A stretch of DNA of 31,309 nt, taken from the NCBI GenBank assembly GCA_964532485.1, contig CAZHKE010000037.1:1-31309 (forward strand). The letters run 5' to 3'. The notes below the pieces were generated by a model. It was not told where the DNA came from and searched no databases. It saw only the letters and a program-made list of their open reading frames with translations. Positions 1 through 6,979 of the stretch are shown one piece after another. The first letter of the stretch is position 1; every line of letters begins with the position of its first letter. This DNA is from DATBSK01 sp964532485 (GTDB lineage Bacteria > Actinomycetota > Acidimicrobiia > IMCC26256 > PALSA-555). The position numbers and the translations under genes were made by a program.

Positions 1-25
1 ATCTCGGCCCGCCGAACGAGCGCCC

Positions 26-48
26 GCGGCGCAGGTGCCCTGCGCCGC
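26..48 (+). promoter_or_regulatory. 10-bp perfect hairpin upstream of rpsJ
   Basis: Arms 26-35 and 39-48 are perfectly complementary (GCGGCGCAGG / CCTGCGCCGC) around a TGC loop. No T-run follows, so this is not a classical intrinsic terminator. It ends 13-19 nt before the rpsJ start candidates and lies just before the GAGTGAGG ribosome binding site. It could end or attenuate an upstream transcript (tuf is the usual neighbour, outside the window) or act as an rpsJ leader structure. It also belongs to the small hairpin repeat family described in the findings. Confidence 0.6.
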
Positions 49-67
49 AGCGAGTGAGGCAATGGAG

Positions 68-394
68 ATGGCGGACGCGAAGGGTCAGAAGATCCGGATC
101 CGGCTCAAGGCCTACGACCACGAGATCATCGACCAGTCGACGAAGAAGATCGTCGAGACGGTCGTGCGAACCCAGGCCAAGGTGCGGGGACCGGTGCCAC
201 TGCCGACCGAGGTCCGGAAGTTCTGCGTCATCCGTTCGCCGCACGTCGACAAGGACAGCCGCGAGCACTTCGAGATGCGGATCCACAAGCGCCTGCTCGA
301 CATCGTCGAGCCCACCGGGAAGACCGTCGAATCGCTCCAGCGGCTCGATCTCCCCGCGGGTGTCGACATCGAGATCAAGATCCAGCAGGCGTAG
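68..394 (+). CDS. rpsJ: 30S ribosomal protein S10
   Basis: S10 is part of the 30S head and, as NusE, also joins NusB in transcription antitermination. The 108-residue product has the family signature KIRIRLKAYDHEIID near its N-terminus and the RSPHVDKDSREHFEMR block in the middle, and ends like other S10 proteins. Start choice: ATG at 68 has the GAGTGAGG ribosome binding site (52-59) at 8 nt; ATG at 62 would leave only 2 nt, and GTG at 35 lies inside a hairpin. It is the first gene of the cluster and is separated from rplC by an unusually long 294-nt gap, so it may be transcribed with an upstream str-type operon as well as with the S10 genes. Confidence 0.96.
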   Translation: MADAKGQKIRIRLKAYDHEIIDQSTKKIVETVVRTQAKVRGPVPLPTEVRKFCVIRSPHVDKDSREHFEMRIHKRLLDIVEPTGKTVESLQRLDLPAGVDIEIKIQQA

Positions 395-688
395 GCGCTG
401 GTCGCTCGTCGCCCGGCGCCGCCGCCGAGCTCGGCTCTCGCTGCCTCATCGGGAGCTGCCAAGCCTGCCTCCGCCTGGAATGTGCGGCTGACCAGCCAGT
501 AGATTGGTTCTTCCTGCCCGGGGCCGAGACTGCCCCTGGCGACCGACCGGACCAGATTCGCAACCAACCGACGTCCGCGCAGGCTGGGTTGTCAGAACCG
601 TGCGGCACAACCGATCAGCGCTCCGCCGGCCCAACGGGTCGGGGGAGCGTTCGCGTGAAGCGCTCCTTCGAGAAGGACGACGACCGAC
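395..688 (+). other. Long rpsJ-rplC intergenic region, structured
   Basis: This 294-nt gap is long for the S10 cluster, where other gaps here are 0-93 nt. I see no convincing coding sequence in it. Its 3' end holds a strong imperfect hairpin (619-649) and a competing one (644-666), annotated separately. A weak promoter-like pair (TGGAAT at 476-481, TAGATT at 500-505, 18-nt spacing) is the best sigma-70-type candidate, matching about half of each consensus hexamer. The gap may hold the true leader and promoter of the rplC-to-rpsQ part of the operon. That is inference. Confidence 0.5.
619..666 (+). promoter_or_regulatory. Two mutually exclusive hairpins before rplC
   Basis: Arm 619-632 pairs with 636-649: thirteen pairs (one G-T) with a single G-G mismatch at 625/643 and an AAC loop. 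The distal arm GGAGCG (644-649) can instead pair perfectly with CGCTCC at 661-666 over an 11-nt loop. The two folds share GGAGCG, so they cannot coexist. The second fold ends 5 nt before the AAGGA ribosome binding site of rplC (673-677). The layout resembles an attenuator or translational leader. In other bacteria L4 regulates the S10 operon through a leader hairpin. Whether that applies here is not shown. Confidence 0.5.
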
Positions 689-1471
689 ATGGCTGCCAAG
701 GGGATCCTCGGGCGCAAGCTCGGCATGACCCAGATCTGGGACGCGGACCATCGCGTCGTCCCGGTGACGGTCATCGAGGCCGGACCCTGTCGCGTCGTGC
801 AGCTCAAGACACCCGAGCGTGACGGCTACGCGGCCGTGCAGCTCGCGTATGGCGCGACCAAGCGGACGCGGCTGACGAAGCCCGAGCAGGGCCATCTCGC
901 GAAGAGCGGCGCAGAGCCGTCGCGCGACCTCGCGGAGCTGCGCGTCGACGATCTCGCGGGCTACGAGGTCGGGCAGGTGATCGCCGCCGACGTTTTCGAC
1001 GCCGGTGAGCGCGTCGACGTCACGGGCATCAGCAAGGGCAAGGGCTTCAGCGGCGTCATGCAGCGTCACAACTTCAAGGGGCAGGGCGCGAGCCACGGAA
1101 ACCACAAGAAGCACCGCGCGCCCGGCGCCATCGGTGCGTGCGCGACGCCGGCGCGCGTGTTCAAGGGCGTGCGCATGGCGGGTCAGCACGGCTCGCAGAA
1201 GGTCACGACGCTCAACCTCGAGGTCGTCGATGGCGACCCCGAGCGTGGGCTCCTGCTCATCAAGGGCTCGGTGCCCGGGGCGAACGGCAGCCTCGTGCTC
1301 GTTCGCAACGCCGTGAAGGGCCCCGACGTCGGCCCGTACGAGCCCCGCGCCAAGGCCCCGGCCGAGGAGACGTCGTCGGCAGACGACTCAGCCGAGGCGG
1401 CCGGAGGCGAGCACGTCGACGCCGAGCCGGTCCCGGACGACGAAGCCGTCGTAGCCGAGGCGGCGTCATGA
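689..1471 (+). CDS. rplC: 50S ribosomal protein L3 with acidic C-terminal tail
   Basis: L3 binds 23S rRNA early in assembly and reaches towards the peptidyl transferase centre. The 260-residue product begins with KGILGRKLGMTQIW and has the internal loop signature KGFSGVMQRHNFKGQGASHG and the GACATPARVFKGVRMAGQHG block. The core ends near residue 211 (LVLVRNAVKG). The remaining ~49 residues are a low-complexity tail rich in Ala, Glu and Asp that typical L3 (about 205-220 residues) lacks. The start has AGAAGGA at 671-677. The stop overlaps the rplD start as ATGA, suggesting translational coupling. Confidence 0.97.
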   Translation: MAAKGILGRKLGMTQIWDADHRVVPVTVIEAGPCRVVQLKTPERDGYAAVQLAYGATKRTRLTKPEQGHLAKSGAEPSRDLAELRVDDLAGYEVGQVIAADVFDAGERVDVTGISKGKGFSGVMQRHNFKGQGASHGNHKKHRAPGAIGACATPARVFKGVRMAGQHGSQKVTTLNLEVVDGDPERGLLLIKGSVPGANGSLVLVRNAVKGPDVGPYEPRAKAPAEETSSADDSAEAAGGEHVDAEPVPDDEAVVAEAAS

Positions 1472-2208
1472 AGGTCGACGTGATCTCGCCGACCGGCGCG
1501 AGCGCCGGCAGCGCCGACCTGCCCGACGAGCTCTTCGGCATCGAGCCCAACGCCGCGGTGCTGCACCAGGTCGTCAACGCGCAGCTCGCGCACCGCCGGG
1601 CCGGGAGCCACAGCACCAAGACCCGTGCCGAGGTCGCCGGTGGTGGCGCGAAGCCGTGGCGCCAGAAGGGCACCGGCCGTGCACGTCACGGCTCCATCCG
1701 CTCGCCGCAGTGGCGCGGAGGCGGCATCGCGCACGGTCCGAAGCCGCGCGACTACTCCGAGCGCACACCGAAGAAGATGGTGCGTCTCGCGCTCAAGTCG
1801 GCGTTGTCGGACCGGGCCGCGGAGTCGAAGATCAAGATCGTCGACGAGTGGGGAATCGACGAGCCGAAGACCAAGCGCGGCATCGAAGTCCTCGAGGGTC
1901 TCGGGCTGCGGCCACGGGGCGAGCGTGCTCCCAGGGTGCTCGTGGTCCTCGACCGCAGCGAGCACTCGGTCTGGAAGTCGTTCCGCAACCTCGGTGAGCG
2001 GGTGCAGATCGTGCTGCCCGACGAGCTGAACGCCTACGACGTCATCGTCAACGACTGGCTCGTCTTCTCCAAGGCCACGCTGGACTCGACGATCGCCAGG
2101 CTCTCCACGCGAAGCCGCGCCAACGGTGACCCCGATGGGGAGCGAGCGCCCGCGGACGGGGTAGCCCCGGCGGCAGCGACCGAGGCAGATGGAGGCGCGT
2201 CGACATGA
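1468..2208 (+). CDS. rplD: 50S ribosomal protein L4 with C-terminal extension
   Basis: L4 is an early-assembly 23S-binding protein whose loop lines the exit tunnel. In several bacteria it also represses its own operon. The 246-residue product has the tunnel-loop signature KPWRQKGTGRARHGSIRSPQWRGGG seen as two adjacent blocks (residues ~55-80) and the C-terminal LVVLDRSEH / NAYDVIVNDWLVFSKATL region. Residues ~214-246 form a tail of Ala, Asp, Gly and Glu without counterpart in short L4s. The DNA for that tail contains a GGGG-TAG-CCCC hairpin and matches the dispersed repeat family (2144-2185). It overlaps rplC and rplW by ATGA at both ends. Confidence 0.97.
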   Translation: MKVDVISPTGASAGSADLPDELFGIEPNAAVLHQVVNAQLAHRRAGSHSTKTRAEVAGGGAKPWRQKGTGRARHGSIRSPQWRGGGIAHGPKPRDYSERTPKKMVRLALKSALSDRAAESKIKIVDEWGIDEPKTKRGIEVLEGLGLRPRGERAPRVLVVLDRSEHSVWKSFRNLGERVQIVLPDELNAYDVIVNDWLVFSKATLDSTIARLSTRSRANGDPDGERAPADGVAPAAATEADGGAST

Positions 2209-2498
2209 AGCGCGATGCACGCGACGTGATCCTCAAGCCGGTGGTCTCCGAGAAGTCGTACGCCGCGTTCGACGGCAACATCTACACGTTCGTCGTCGCC
2301 GACGACGCGAACAAGGTGGAGATCCGCCGGGCCATCGAGGAGATCTTCAACGTGAGGGTCACGAGAGTGAACACGCTCAATCGGAACGGGAAGCGCAAGC
2401 GGAACCGTCGCACCGGCAACTGGGGTCAGCGTGCGGGTCAGAAGCGGGCGATCGTCTCGCTGGCCGAAGGCGACACGATCGAGATCTTCGGGAGCTGA
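2205..2498 (+). CDS. rplW: 50S ribosomal protein L23
   Basis: L23 sits at the exit of the peptide tunnel and docks trigger factor and the signal recognition particle. The 97-residue product starts with a short lead and then DVILKPVVSEKSY, followed by YTFVVADDANKVEIRRAIEE and a basic stretch (NRNGKRKRNRRTGNWG), all normal for the family, and ends in DTIEIFGS. Length is typical. The start ATG lies inside the rplD stop (ATGA). A 93-nt gap with two hairpins separates it from rplB. Confidence 0.97.
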   Translation: MKRDARDVILKPVVSEKSYAAFDGNIYTFVVADDANKVEIRRAIEEIFNVRVTRVNTLNRNGKRKRNRRTGNWGQRAGQKRAIVSLAEGDTIEIFGS

Positions 2499-2502
2499 GA
2501 TG

Positions 2503-2571
2503 AGCGTCCGTGAGCGGGGCATCCCCGCGAGCAGCGAATCGTGGCCCGAGAGGCCCGGCGCCGAAGGCGCC
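2503..2571 (+). repeat. Hairpin pair in the rplW-rplB gap
   Basis: First hairpin: GCGGGG (2514-2519), CAT loop, CCCCGC (2523-2528). Second: GGCGCC (2557-2562), GAA loop, GGCGCC (2566-2571). The first, with its flank GCGAGCAGCG (2527-2536), is one member of a small repeat family also seen at 18-60, 2144-2185, 6977-7020 and, in part, 20628-20637. No T-run follows either stem. A transcript-processing or mRNA-stability role is possible but not shown. Confidence 0.55.
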
Positions 2572-2591
2572 AAGAGCGGGAGAGGCTGACG

Positions 2592-3428
2592 ATGCCGATC
2601 CGAAAGCGCAAGCCGACGAGCCCCGGTCGCCGGTTCCAGACCGTCTCCGACTTCGCGGAGGTCACCCGCGACCGCCCGGAGAAGTCGCTCACGCGCGCGA
2701 AGCCGAAGTCGGGTGGACGCAACGCCTACGGCCGGATGACCTCACGGCACCGGGGTGGTGGCCACAAGCAGAAGTACCGCCAGGTCGACTTCCGCCGCGA
2801 CAAGGACGGGATCCCGGCCAAGGTGGCGTCGATCGAGTACGACCCCAACCGCAGCTCGCGCATCGCGCTGCTCCACTACCTCGACGGCGAGAAGCGCTAC
2901 ATCATCGCCCCGCAAGGCCTCGAGGTCGGGGACATGCTCCAGAGCGGGCAGGGCTCCGAGATCCGCCCCGGGAACTCGCTGCCGCTGCGCTACATCCCGG
3001 TCGGCACGACCGTGCACAACGTGGAGCTCAAGCCCGGCGCAGGAGGCAAGCTCGGTCGCGGCGCGGGCGCCGCGATCCAGCTCGTGGCGAAGGAAGGCCC
3101 GCACGCGAGTCTGCGCCTCCCGTCCACGGAGATGCGCCGGGTGGCGATCGACTGTCGCGCCACGATCGGGGCGGTCGGCAACGCCGAGGCGTCGCTCGTG
3201 AAGGTCGGGAAGGCGGGGCGGAACCGCTGGAAGGGCAAGCGCCCGCACACTCGCGGCGTCGCGATGAACCCCGTCGACCACCCGTTGGGTGGTGGCGAGG
3301 GCAAGAGCTCGGGTGGACGCCACCCGGTCTCGCCGTGGGGCAAGCCCGAGGGCCGCACGCGCAAGAAGGGCAAGAAGTCCGACGACATGATCATCCGGCG
3401 GCGGCGTAGCCGCGGCAGCCGGCGGTAG
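2592..3428 (+). CDS. rplB: 50S ribosomal protein L2
   Basis: L2 is a large 23S-binding protein needed for subunit joining and peptidyl transfer. The 278-residue product has the expected blocks in order: PTSPGRRFQTVSDF, the NAYGRMTSRHRGGGHK basic segment, VASIEYDPNRSSRIALLHY, the LRYIPVGTTVHNVELKPG stretch and the C-terminal MNPVDHPLGGGEGKSSGG with PWGKPEGRTRKK. The start at 2592 has GGGAGAGG at 2578-2585. An upstream in-frame GTG at 2541 would add 17 Arg-rich residues not found in L2 and would lie inside the hairpin repeat, so I rejected it. Confidence 0.97.
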   Translation: MPIRKRKPTSPGRRFQTVSDFAEVTRDRPEKSLTRAKPKSGGRNAYGRMTSRHRGGGHKQKYRQVDFRRDKDGIPAKVASIEYDPNRSSRIALLHYLDGEKRYIIAPQGLEVGDMLQSGQGSEIRPGNSLPLRYIPVGTTVHNVELKPGAGGKLGRGAGAAIQLVAKEGPHASLRLPSTEMRRVAIDCRATIGAVGNAEASLVKVGKAGRNRWKGKRPHTRGVAMNPVDHPLGGGEGKSSGGRHPVSPWGKPEGRTRKKGKKSDDMIIRRRRSRGSRR

Positions 3429-3464
3429 GCGGATGAGGGGCCATGCCGCTCGTCGGCCGGTGGA

Positions 3465-3482
3465 GGCATCGTCCGCGATGCC
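3465..3482 (+). promoter_or_regulatory. 7-bp hairpin upstream of rpsS
   Basis: GGCATCG (3465-3471) and CGATGCC (3476-3482) pair perfectly over a TCCG tetraloop. It lies in the 75-nt rplB-rpsS gap, ending just before the AGAGGAG ribosome binding site (3487-3493). There is no T-run. It may be an mRNA processing or pausing element. Confidence 0.5.
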
Positions 3483-3503
3483 GACCAGAGGAGTAGTGCG
3501 CTG

Positions 3504-3782
3504 ATGCCGCGCAGCCTGAAGAAGGGTCCGTTCGTCGACGACCACCTCGCCAAGAAGGTGGAGGCGATGAACGCGTCCGGCGATCGCAAGGTGATCAAGA
3601 CGTGGTCGCGCCGCTCCACGATCACTCCCGACATGGTCGGGCACACGCTCGCGGTCCACGACGGTCGCAAGCACGTGCCCGTCTACATCAGCGAGGCAAT
3701 GGTCGGGCACAAGCTCGGTGAGTTCGCTCCGACGCGCACGTTCCGGTTCCACTCCGGGCAAGAGCGGTCCGTGAGGCGCTGA
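3504..3782 (+). CDS. rpsS: 30S ribosomal protein S19
   Basis: S19 forms a complex with S13 in the 30S head near the A site. The 92-residue product is a textbook S19: PRSLKKGPFVDDHL at the start, IKTWSRRSTITPDMVGHT in the middle and the KLGEFAPTRTFRFH block near the end. Length matches the family. AGAGGAG lies about 10 nt before the ATG. The TGA at 3780-3782 is one base away from the GTG start of rplV. Confidence 0.98.
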   Translation: MPRSLKKGPFVDDHLAKKVEAMNASGDRKVIKTWSRRSTITPDMVGHTLAVHDGRKHVPVYISEAMVGHKLGEFAPTRTFRFHSGQERSVRR

Positions 3783-3783
3783 C

Positions 3784-4431
3784 GTGACGATGATCGACCC
3801 AGACGCGCGCCGCACCGTGGCGCGGCTCCGCCACCTGCGGACGTCACCGACCAAGGTGCGACCTGTCCTGCGGCTGATCGCGGGCCAGGACATCGCGACC
3901 GCGCGCGACACGTTGCGGCTCTCCGATCGCGCCGCCTCGAACGAGGTGGCGAAGGTGCTCGACTCGGCGGTCGCGAACGCCGAGCACAACGACAACATCC
4001 CCGAGGACGAGCTCTTCGTCGCGCAGGCGTTCGCCGACGAGGGTCCGGCGCTCAAGCGCTGGCGGCCTCGTGCTCGTGGCCGCGGCACGCGGATCCACAA
4101 GCGCACGACGCACCTCACGATCGTCGTCGCCCGGCTCGAAGAGGACCGGCTCGAGGAGCGCCGTCGCATCGAGGCCGGTGGCCGCGGCCCCCGGCGGGTT
4201 GGCCGTCGTCGGGCTCGCGCCGAGGGAGCGACCGCGGCCGGGGAATCTCCGGATGCAGCGACCGACGCCGACGAGGTGGACGAGGCTGCGCCGGAGAAGA
4301 CGACGGCCAAGAAGACCGCNNNNNNNNNNNNNNNNNNNNNNNNNNNNNNNNNNNNNNNNNNNNNNNNNNNNNNNNNNNNNNNNNNNNNNNNNNNNNNNNN
4401 NNNNNNNNNNNNNNNNNNNGAGGACAGCTGA
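3784..4431 (+). CDS. rplV: 50S ribosomal protein L22, tail interrupted by assembly gap
   Basis: L22 lines the exit tunnel with a long beta-hairpin. The core (residues 1 to about 118) carries RHLRTSPTKVRPVLRLIAG, the NAEHN segment and the tunnel hairpin block DEGPALKRWRPRARGRGTRI followed by HKRTTHLTIVV. After it comes a long tail rich in Arg, then Ala, Glu, Asp and Lys, cut by 100 N at 4320-4419. The reading frame enters the gap open and leaves it as a three-residue end plus TGA, but the true gap length is unknown, so the last codons are tentative. GTG at 3784 has GAGG at 7 nt; ATG at 3790 is the alternative. The stop overlaps the rpsC start as TGATG. Confidence 0.93.
   Translation: MTMIDPDARRTVARLRHLRTSPTKVRPVLRLIAGQDIATARDTLRLSDRAASNEVAKVLDSAVANAEHNDNIPEDELFVAQAFADEGPALKRWRPRARGRGTRIHKRTTHLTIVVARLEEDRLEERRRIEAGGRGPRRVGRRRARAEGATAAGESPDAATDADEVDEAAPEKTTAKKTXXXXXXXXXXXXXXXXXXXXXXXXXXXXXXXXXXEDS
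4320..4419. other. Assembly gap of exactly 100 N
   Basis: A run of exactly 100 N, the conventional placeholder for a scaffold gap of unknown size. It falls in the Lys/Ala/Thr-rich tail of rplV, where low-complexity sequence could have broken the assembly. No biological content can be read here. Confidence 0.98.
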
Positions 4432-5357
4432 TGGGTCAGAAGGTCAACCCCTACGGGTTCCGGCTCGGGATCACGACCGACTGGAAGTCGCGGTGGTTCG
4501 CGGACCACAAGGAGTACAAGGACTTCCTCATCGAGGACTGGAAGATCCGTGACTACCTGCGGGGCCAGCTGCCACACGCAGCGGTCAGTCGGGTCGAGAT
4601 AGAGCGCACCCGTGACCGGCTCCACGTCGACGTCTACACGGCGCGCCCCGGCATCGTGATCGGCCGCCGCGGCGCGGAGGCCGACCGCCTGCGTCAGGGG
4701 CTCTACAAGATCACCGGCAACGCGCAGATCAAGTTCAACATCCAGGAGATCAAGCAGCCCGAGCTCGACGCGACGCTGATCGCGCAAGGCGTCGCCGACC
4801 AGCTCGCGGGTCGCGTCTCGTTCCGACGCGCCATGAAGCGCGCGGTGCAGACCGCGATGAAGGCGGGCGCACAGGGCATCCGGGTGCAGTGCGGCGGACG
4901 ACTCGGCGGCGCCGAGATGAGCCGCAAGGAGTGGTACCGCGAGGGTCGTGTCCCGCTCCACACGCTGCGCGCCGACATCGATTACGGCCAGGCCGAGGCG
5001 CGCACGACCTTCGGTCGCATCGGCGTGAAGGTGTGGATCTACAAGGGCGAGATCCTCCCGTACAAGAGCGCAGCCGAGGACAAGATCCAGCGCGAAGCGG
5101 CGATGGCCGTCGGCGAGACGAGCGGGGAGGCGCCGTCGAAGCGCCGTGTCGTCAGCGCAGGCGGTGGCCGACGCCGGCACGAGGAGACGGTCGAGGTGCC
5201 CGTCGACTCGGCGTCGGAAGAGGCGCCCGAGGAGGCGGCACCGCTGGTGAAGGAGGCCGACCCGGAGCTCGAGCGACTCCTCGCGGAGGAAGAGGAGATC
5301 GAGCGCAAGACGCGCCAGCACCACGAGGCGCCCAAGTTCCACGGCGACGAGGACTGA
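4431..5357 (+). CDS. rpsC: 30S ribosomal protein S3 with long acidic tail
   Basis: S3 shapes the mRNA entry channel of the 30S subunit and has helicase-like activity there. The 308-residue product opens with GQKVNPYGFRLGI, carries a KH domain with the RNA-binding loop GIVIGRRGAEADRL, then RVSFRRAMKRAVQ, GIRVQCGGRLGGAEMSR and a C-terminal domain ending at GVKVWIYKGEILPYK. Residues ~222-308 are extra: a low-complexity tail rich in Glu and Ala with a Glu-rich, probably helical stretch. Typical S3 is 210-280 residues. The start overlaps the rplV stop, so translation is probably coupled. Confidence 0.97.
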   Translation: MGQKVNPYGFRLGITTDWKSRWFADHKEYKDFLIEDWKIRDYLRGQLPHAAVSRVEIERTRDRLHVDVYTARPGIVIGRRGAEADRLRQGLYKITGNAQIKFNIQEIKQPELDATLIAQGVADQLAGRVSFRRAMKRAVQTAMKAGAQGIRVQCGGRLGGAEMSRKEWYREGRVPLHTLRADIDYGQAEARTTFGRIGVKVWIYKGEILPYKSAAEDKIQREAAMAVGETSGEAPSKRRVVSAGGGRRRHEETVEVPVDSASEEAPEEAAPLVKEADPELERLLAEEEEIERKTRQHHEAPKFHGDED

Positions 5358-5369
5358 GGAACGCCCACG

Positions 5370-5786
5370 ATGCTGATGCCGAAGAAGGTCAAGCACCGCA
5401 AGGTGCAGCGCGGTCGTCTCCGCGGCACGGCCAAGGGTGGAACGCGCGTGCACTTCGGAGACTTCGGCATCCAGGCCCTCGAAGCCGGCTGGATCACGAA
5501 CCGCCAGATCGAGGCTGCCCGAATCGCGATGACTCGCCACATCAAGCGCGGCGGAAAGGTGTGGATCACCATCTTCCCGGACAAGCCCGTCACCCAGAAG
5601 CCCGCCGAGACGCGCATGGGATCGGGCAAGGGGAACCCCGAGCACTGGGTCGCAGTGGTGAAGCCCGGTCGCGTGATGTTCGAGCTCTCGGGGGTCTCCG
5701 AGACGATCGCGCGCGAGGCCTTGCGCCTGGCCATGCACAAGCTCCCGATCAAGACGCGCTTCGTCGTGCGCACCGAGGAGGCGTAG
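5370..5786 (+). CDS. rplP: 50S ribosomal protein L16
   Basis: L16 helps position A-site tRNA and completes the 50S subunit. The 138-residue product begins MLMPKKVKHRKVQRGR and contains VHFGDFGIQALEAGWITNRQ, the conserved ETRMGSGKGNPEHWVA loop and the KLPIKTRFVV end, all canonical. Length is normal. It lies 12 nt after rpsC and 3 nt before rpmC. The start at 5370 rather than 5376 matches the family's first residues. Confidence 0.98.
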   Translation: MLMPKKVKHRKVQRGRLRGTAKGGTRVHFGDFGIQALEAGWITNRQIEAARIAMTRHIKRGGKVWITIFPDKPVTQKPAETRMGSGKGNPEHWVAVVKPGRVMFELSGVSETIAREALRLAMHKLPIKTRFVVRTEEA

Positions 5787-5789
5787 CAG

Positions 5790-6017
5790 ATGACGTCGTC
5801 GACCGACCTGCGCGTGCTCAACGACACCGAGCTCGCCAACAAGCTGCGCGAGTCGCGCGAAGAGCTGTTCAACCTGCGCTTCCAGCTCGCCACGGGGCAG
5901 CTGGAGAACTTCTCGCGGATCGACGTCCTCAAGAAGGACATCGCCCGCTGCCACACGCTGTTGCGCGAGCGCGAGATAGCCCTCGCCGAAGGCACCGAGA
6001 GCGGGAGTCTGAGATGA
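5790..6017 (+). CDS. rpmC: 50S ribosomal protein L29
   Basis: L29 is a small helical protein near the tunnel exit, next to L23. The 75-residue product has the two-helix pattern with DTELANKLRESREELFNLRFQ and the diagnostic LATGQLENFSRI segment, then a second helix over residues ~43-66. It is slightly longer than many L29s at both ends. The stop overlaps the rpsQ start as ATGA. Confidence 0.97.
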   Translation: MTSSTDLRVLNDTELANKLRESREELFNLRFQLATGQLENFSRIDVLKKDIARCHTLLREREIALAEGTESGSLR

Positions 6018-6286
6018 GTAGCGACTCCGACACGCGGCCGAACCCGCGCAAGACGCGGGAGGGTCTCGTCGTCTCCGACAAGATGGACAAGACCGTGGTC
6101 GTCGCGGTGATCGACCGTGTTCGGCACCGTCGCTACGGCAAGACGCTCCAGAAGACCCGCAACTTCTACGCACACGACGAGGCGAACGACGCCCACGCGG
6201 GCGACCGCGTGAGGATCGCCGAGACCCGTCCGCTGTCGCGTCAGAAGCGCTGGCGCGTCGTCGAGGTGCTGGAGAGGGCCCGTTAG
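6014..6286 (+). CDS. rpsQ: 30S ribosomal protein S17
   Basis: S17 is a primary 16S-binding OB-fold protein. The 90-residue product has a short charged N-terminal lead of about 12 residues and then the family core: REGLVVSDKMDKTVVVAV, RRYGKTLQKTRNFYAHDE, AHAGDRVRIAETRPLS and KRWRVVEVLERAR. The ATG shares bases with the rpmC stop. It sits 2 nt before rplN. Confidence 0.97.
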   Translation: MSSDSDTRPNPRKTREGLVVSDKMDKTVVVAVIDRVRHRRYGKTLQKTRNFYAHDEANDAHAGDRVRIAETRPLSRQKRWRVVEVLERAR

Positions 6287-6288
6287 CC

Positions 6289-6657
6289 ATGATCCAGCAG
6301 GAGAGCCGGCTCAAGGTTGCCGACAACTCGGGTGCGCGGGAGGTTCTGTGCATCAAGGTGCTCGGCGGCACGCGTCGACGCTACGCGGGCATCGGCGACA
6401 TCTTCGTGGCGACCGTCAAGGACGCCGTGCCCGGTGCCGGGGTCAAGAAGGGCGAGATCGTCAAGTGCGTCGTCGTGCGCACCAAGAAGGAGCGGCGCCG
6501 TCCCGACGGCAGCTACATCCGCTTCGACGAGAACGCCGCGGTCCTGATCAACGAGCAGCAGCAACCCCGGGGGACGCGCATCTTCGGTCCTGTCGGGCGA
6601 GAGCTGCGCGACCGGCGCTTCATGCGAATCGTCTCGCTCGCTCCGGAGGTGCTCTGA
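6289..6657 (+). CDS. rplN: 50S ribosomal protein L14
   Basis: L14 lies at the 30S interface and is also the target of the silencing factor RsfS. The 122-residue product is fully canonical: MIQQESRLKVADNSGAREV at the start, GDIFVATVKDAVPGAGVKKG, the KKERRRPDGSYIRFDENAAV block and GTRIFGPVGRELR. Length is exactly normal. One base separates it from rplX. Confidence 0.98.
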   Translation: MIQQESRLKVADNSGAREVLCIKVLGGTRRRYAGIGDIFVATVKDAVPGAGVKKGEIVKCVVVRTKKERRRPDGSYIRFDENAAVLINEQQQPRGTRIFGPVGRELRDRRFMRIVSLAPEVL

Positions 6658-6658
6658 C

Positions 6659-6979
6659 ATGGCCGACAAGCTGAAGCTCCGAAAGGGTGACCGGGTCATC
6701 GTGCTGTCGGGCAAGGACATCGGCAAGGAGGGCGAGATCACCCGCGTGATCCCGGAGCGTCGGATGGCGATCGTCGATGGTGTCAACGTGGCGCGCAAGC
6801 ATCAGCGCGCGACGAAGTCGACGATGCAGGGCGGGATCATCGACAAGGACATGCCCGTCGCGCTGTCCAACCTGGCGCTGCTGTGCAGCTCGTGTGGTCC
6901 CACGCGTGTGGGGTACCGCATCGATGCGGACGGCACGAAGGTGCGGGTCTGCAAGAAGTGTGGGAAGGACGCACAGTGA
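6659..6979 (+). CDS. rplX: 50S ribosomal protein L24 with four-cysteine C-terminus
   Basis: L24 initiates 50S assembly. The 106-residue product has the KOW core (KLRKGDRVIVLSGKDIGKEG, residues ~4-24), then NVARKHQRAT and the QGGIIDKDMPVALSNLAL segment. The C-terminus carries CSSC (76/79) and CKKC (98/101), a probable zinc ribbon found in many but not all L24 proteins. Translation ends just before a 45-nt gap with a hairpin repeat. Confidence 0.97.
   Translation: MADKLKLRKGDRVIVLSGKDIGKEGEITRVIPERRMAIVDGVNVARKHQRATKSTMQGGIIDKDMPVALSNLALLCSSCGPTRVGYRIDADGTKVRVCKKCGKDAQ

Noticed and set aside
504..728. Possible small gene in the rpsJ-rplC gap
   Set aside because: The frame runs into rplC out of phase, shows Arg-rich shadow composition, has no ribosome binding site and covers the hairpins.
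2541..2591. In-frame GTG extension of rplB
   Set aside because: It encodes an Arg-rich run absent from L2 and lies inside the intergenic hairpin repeat. ATG at 2592 has the better ribosome binding site.
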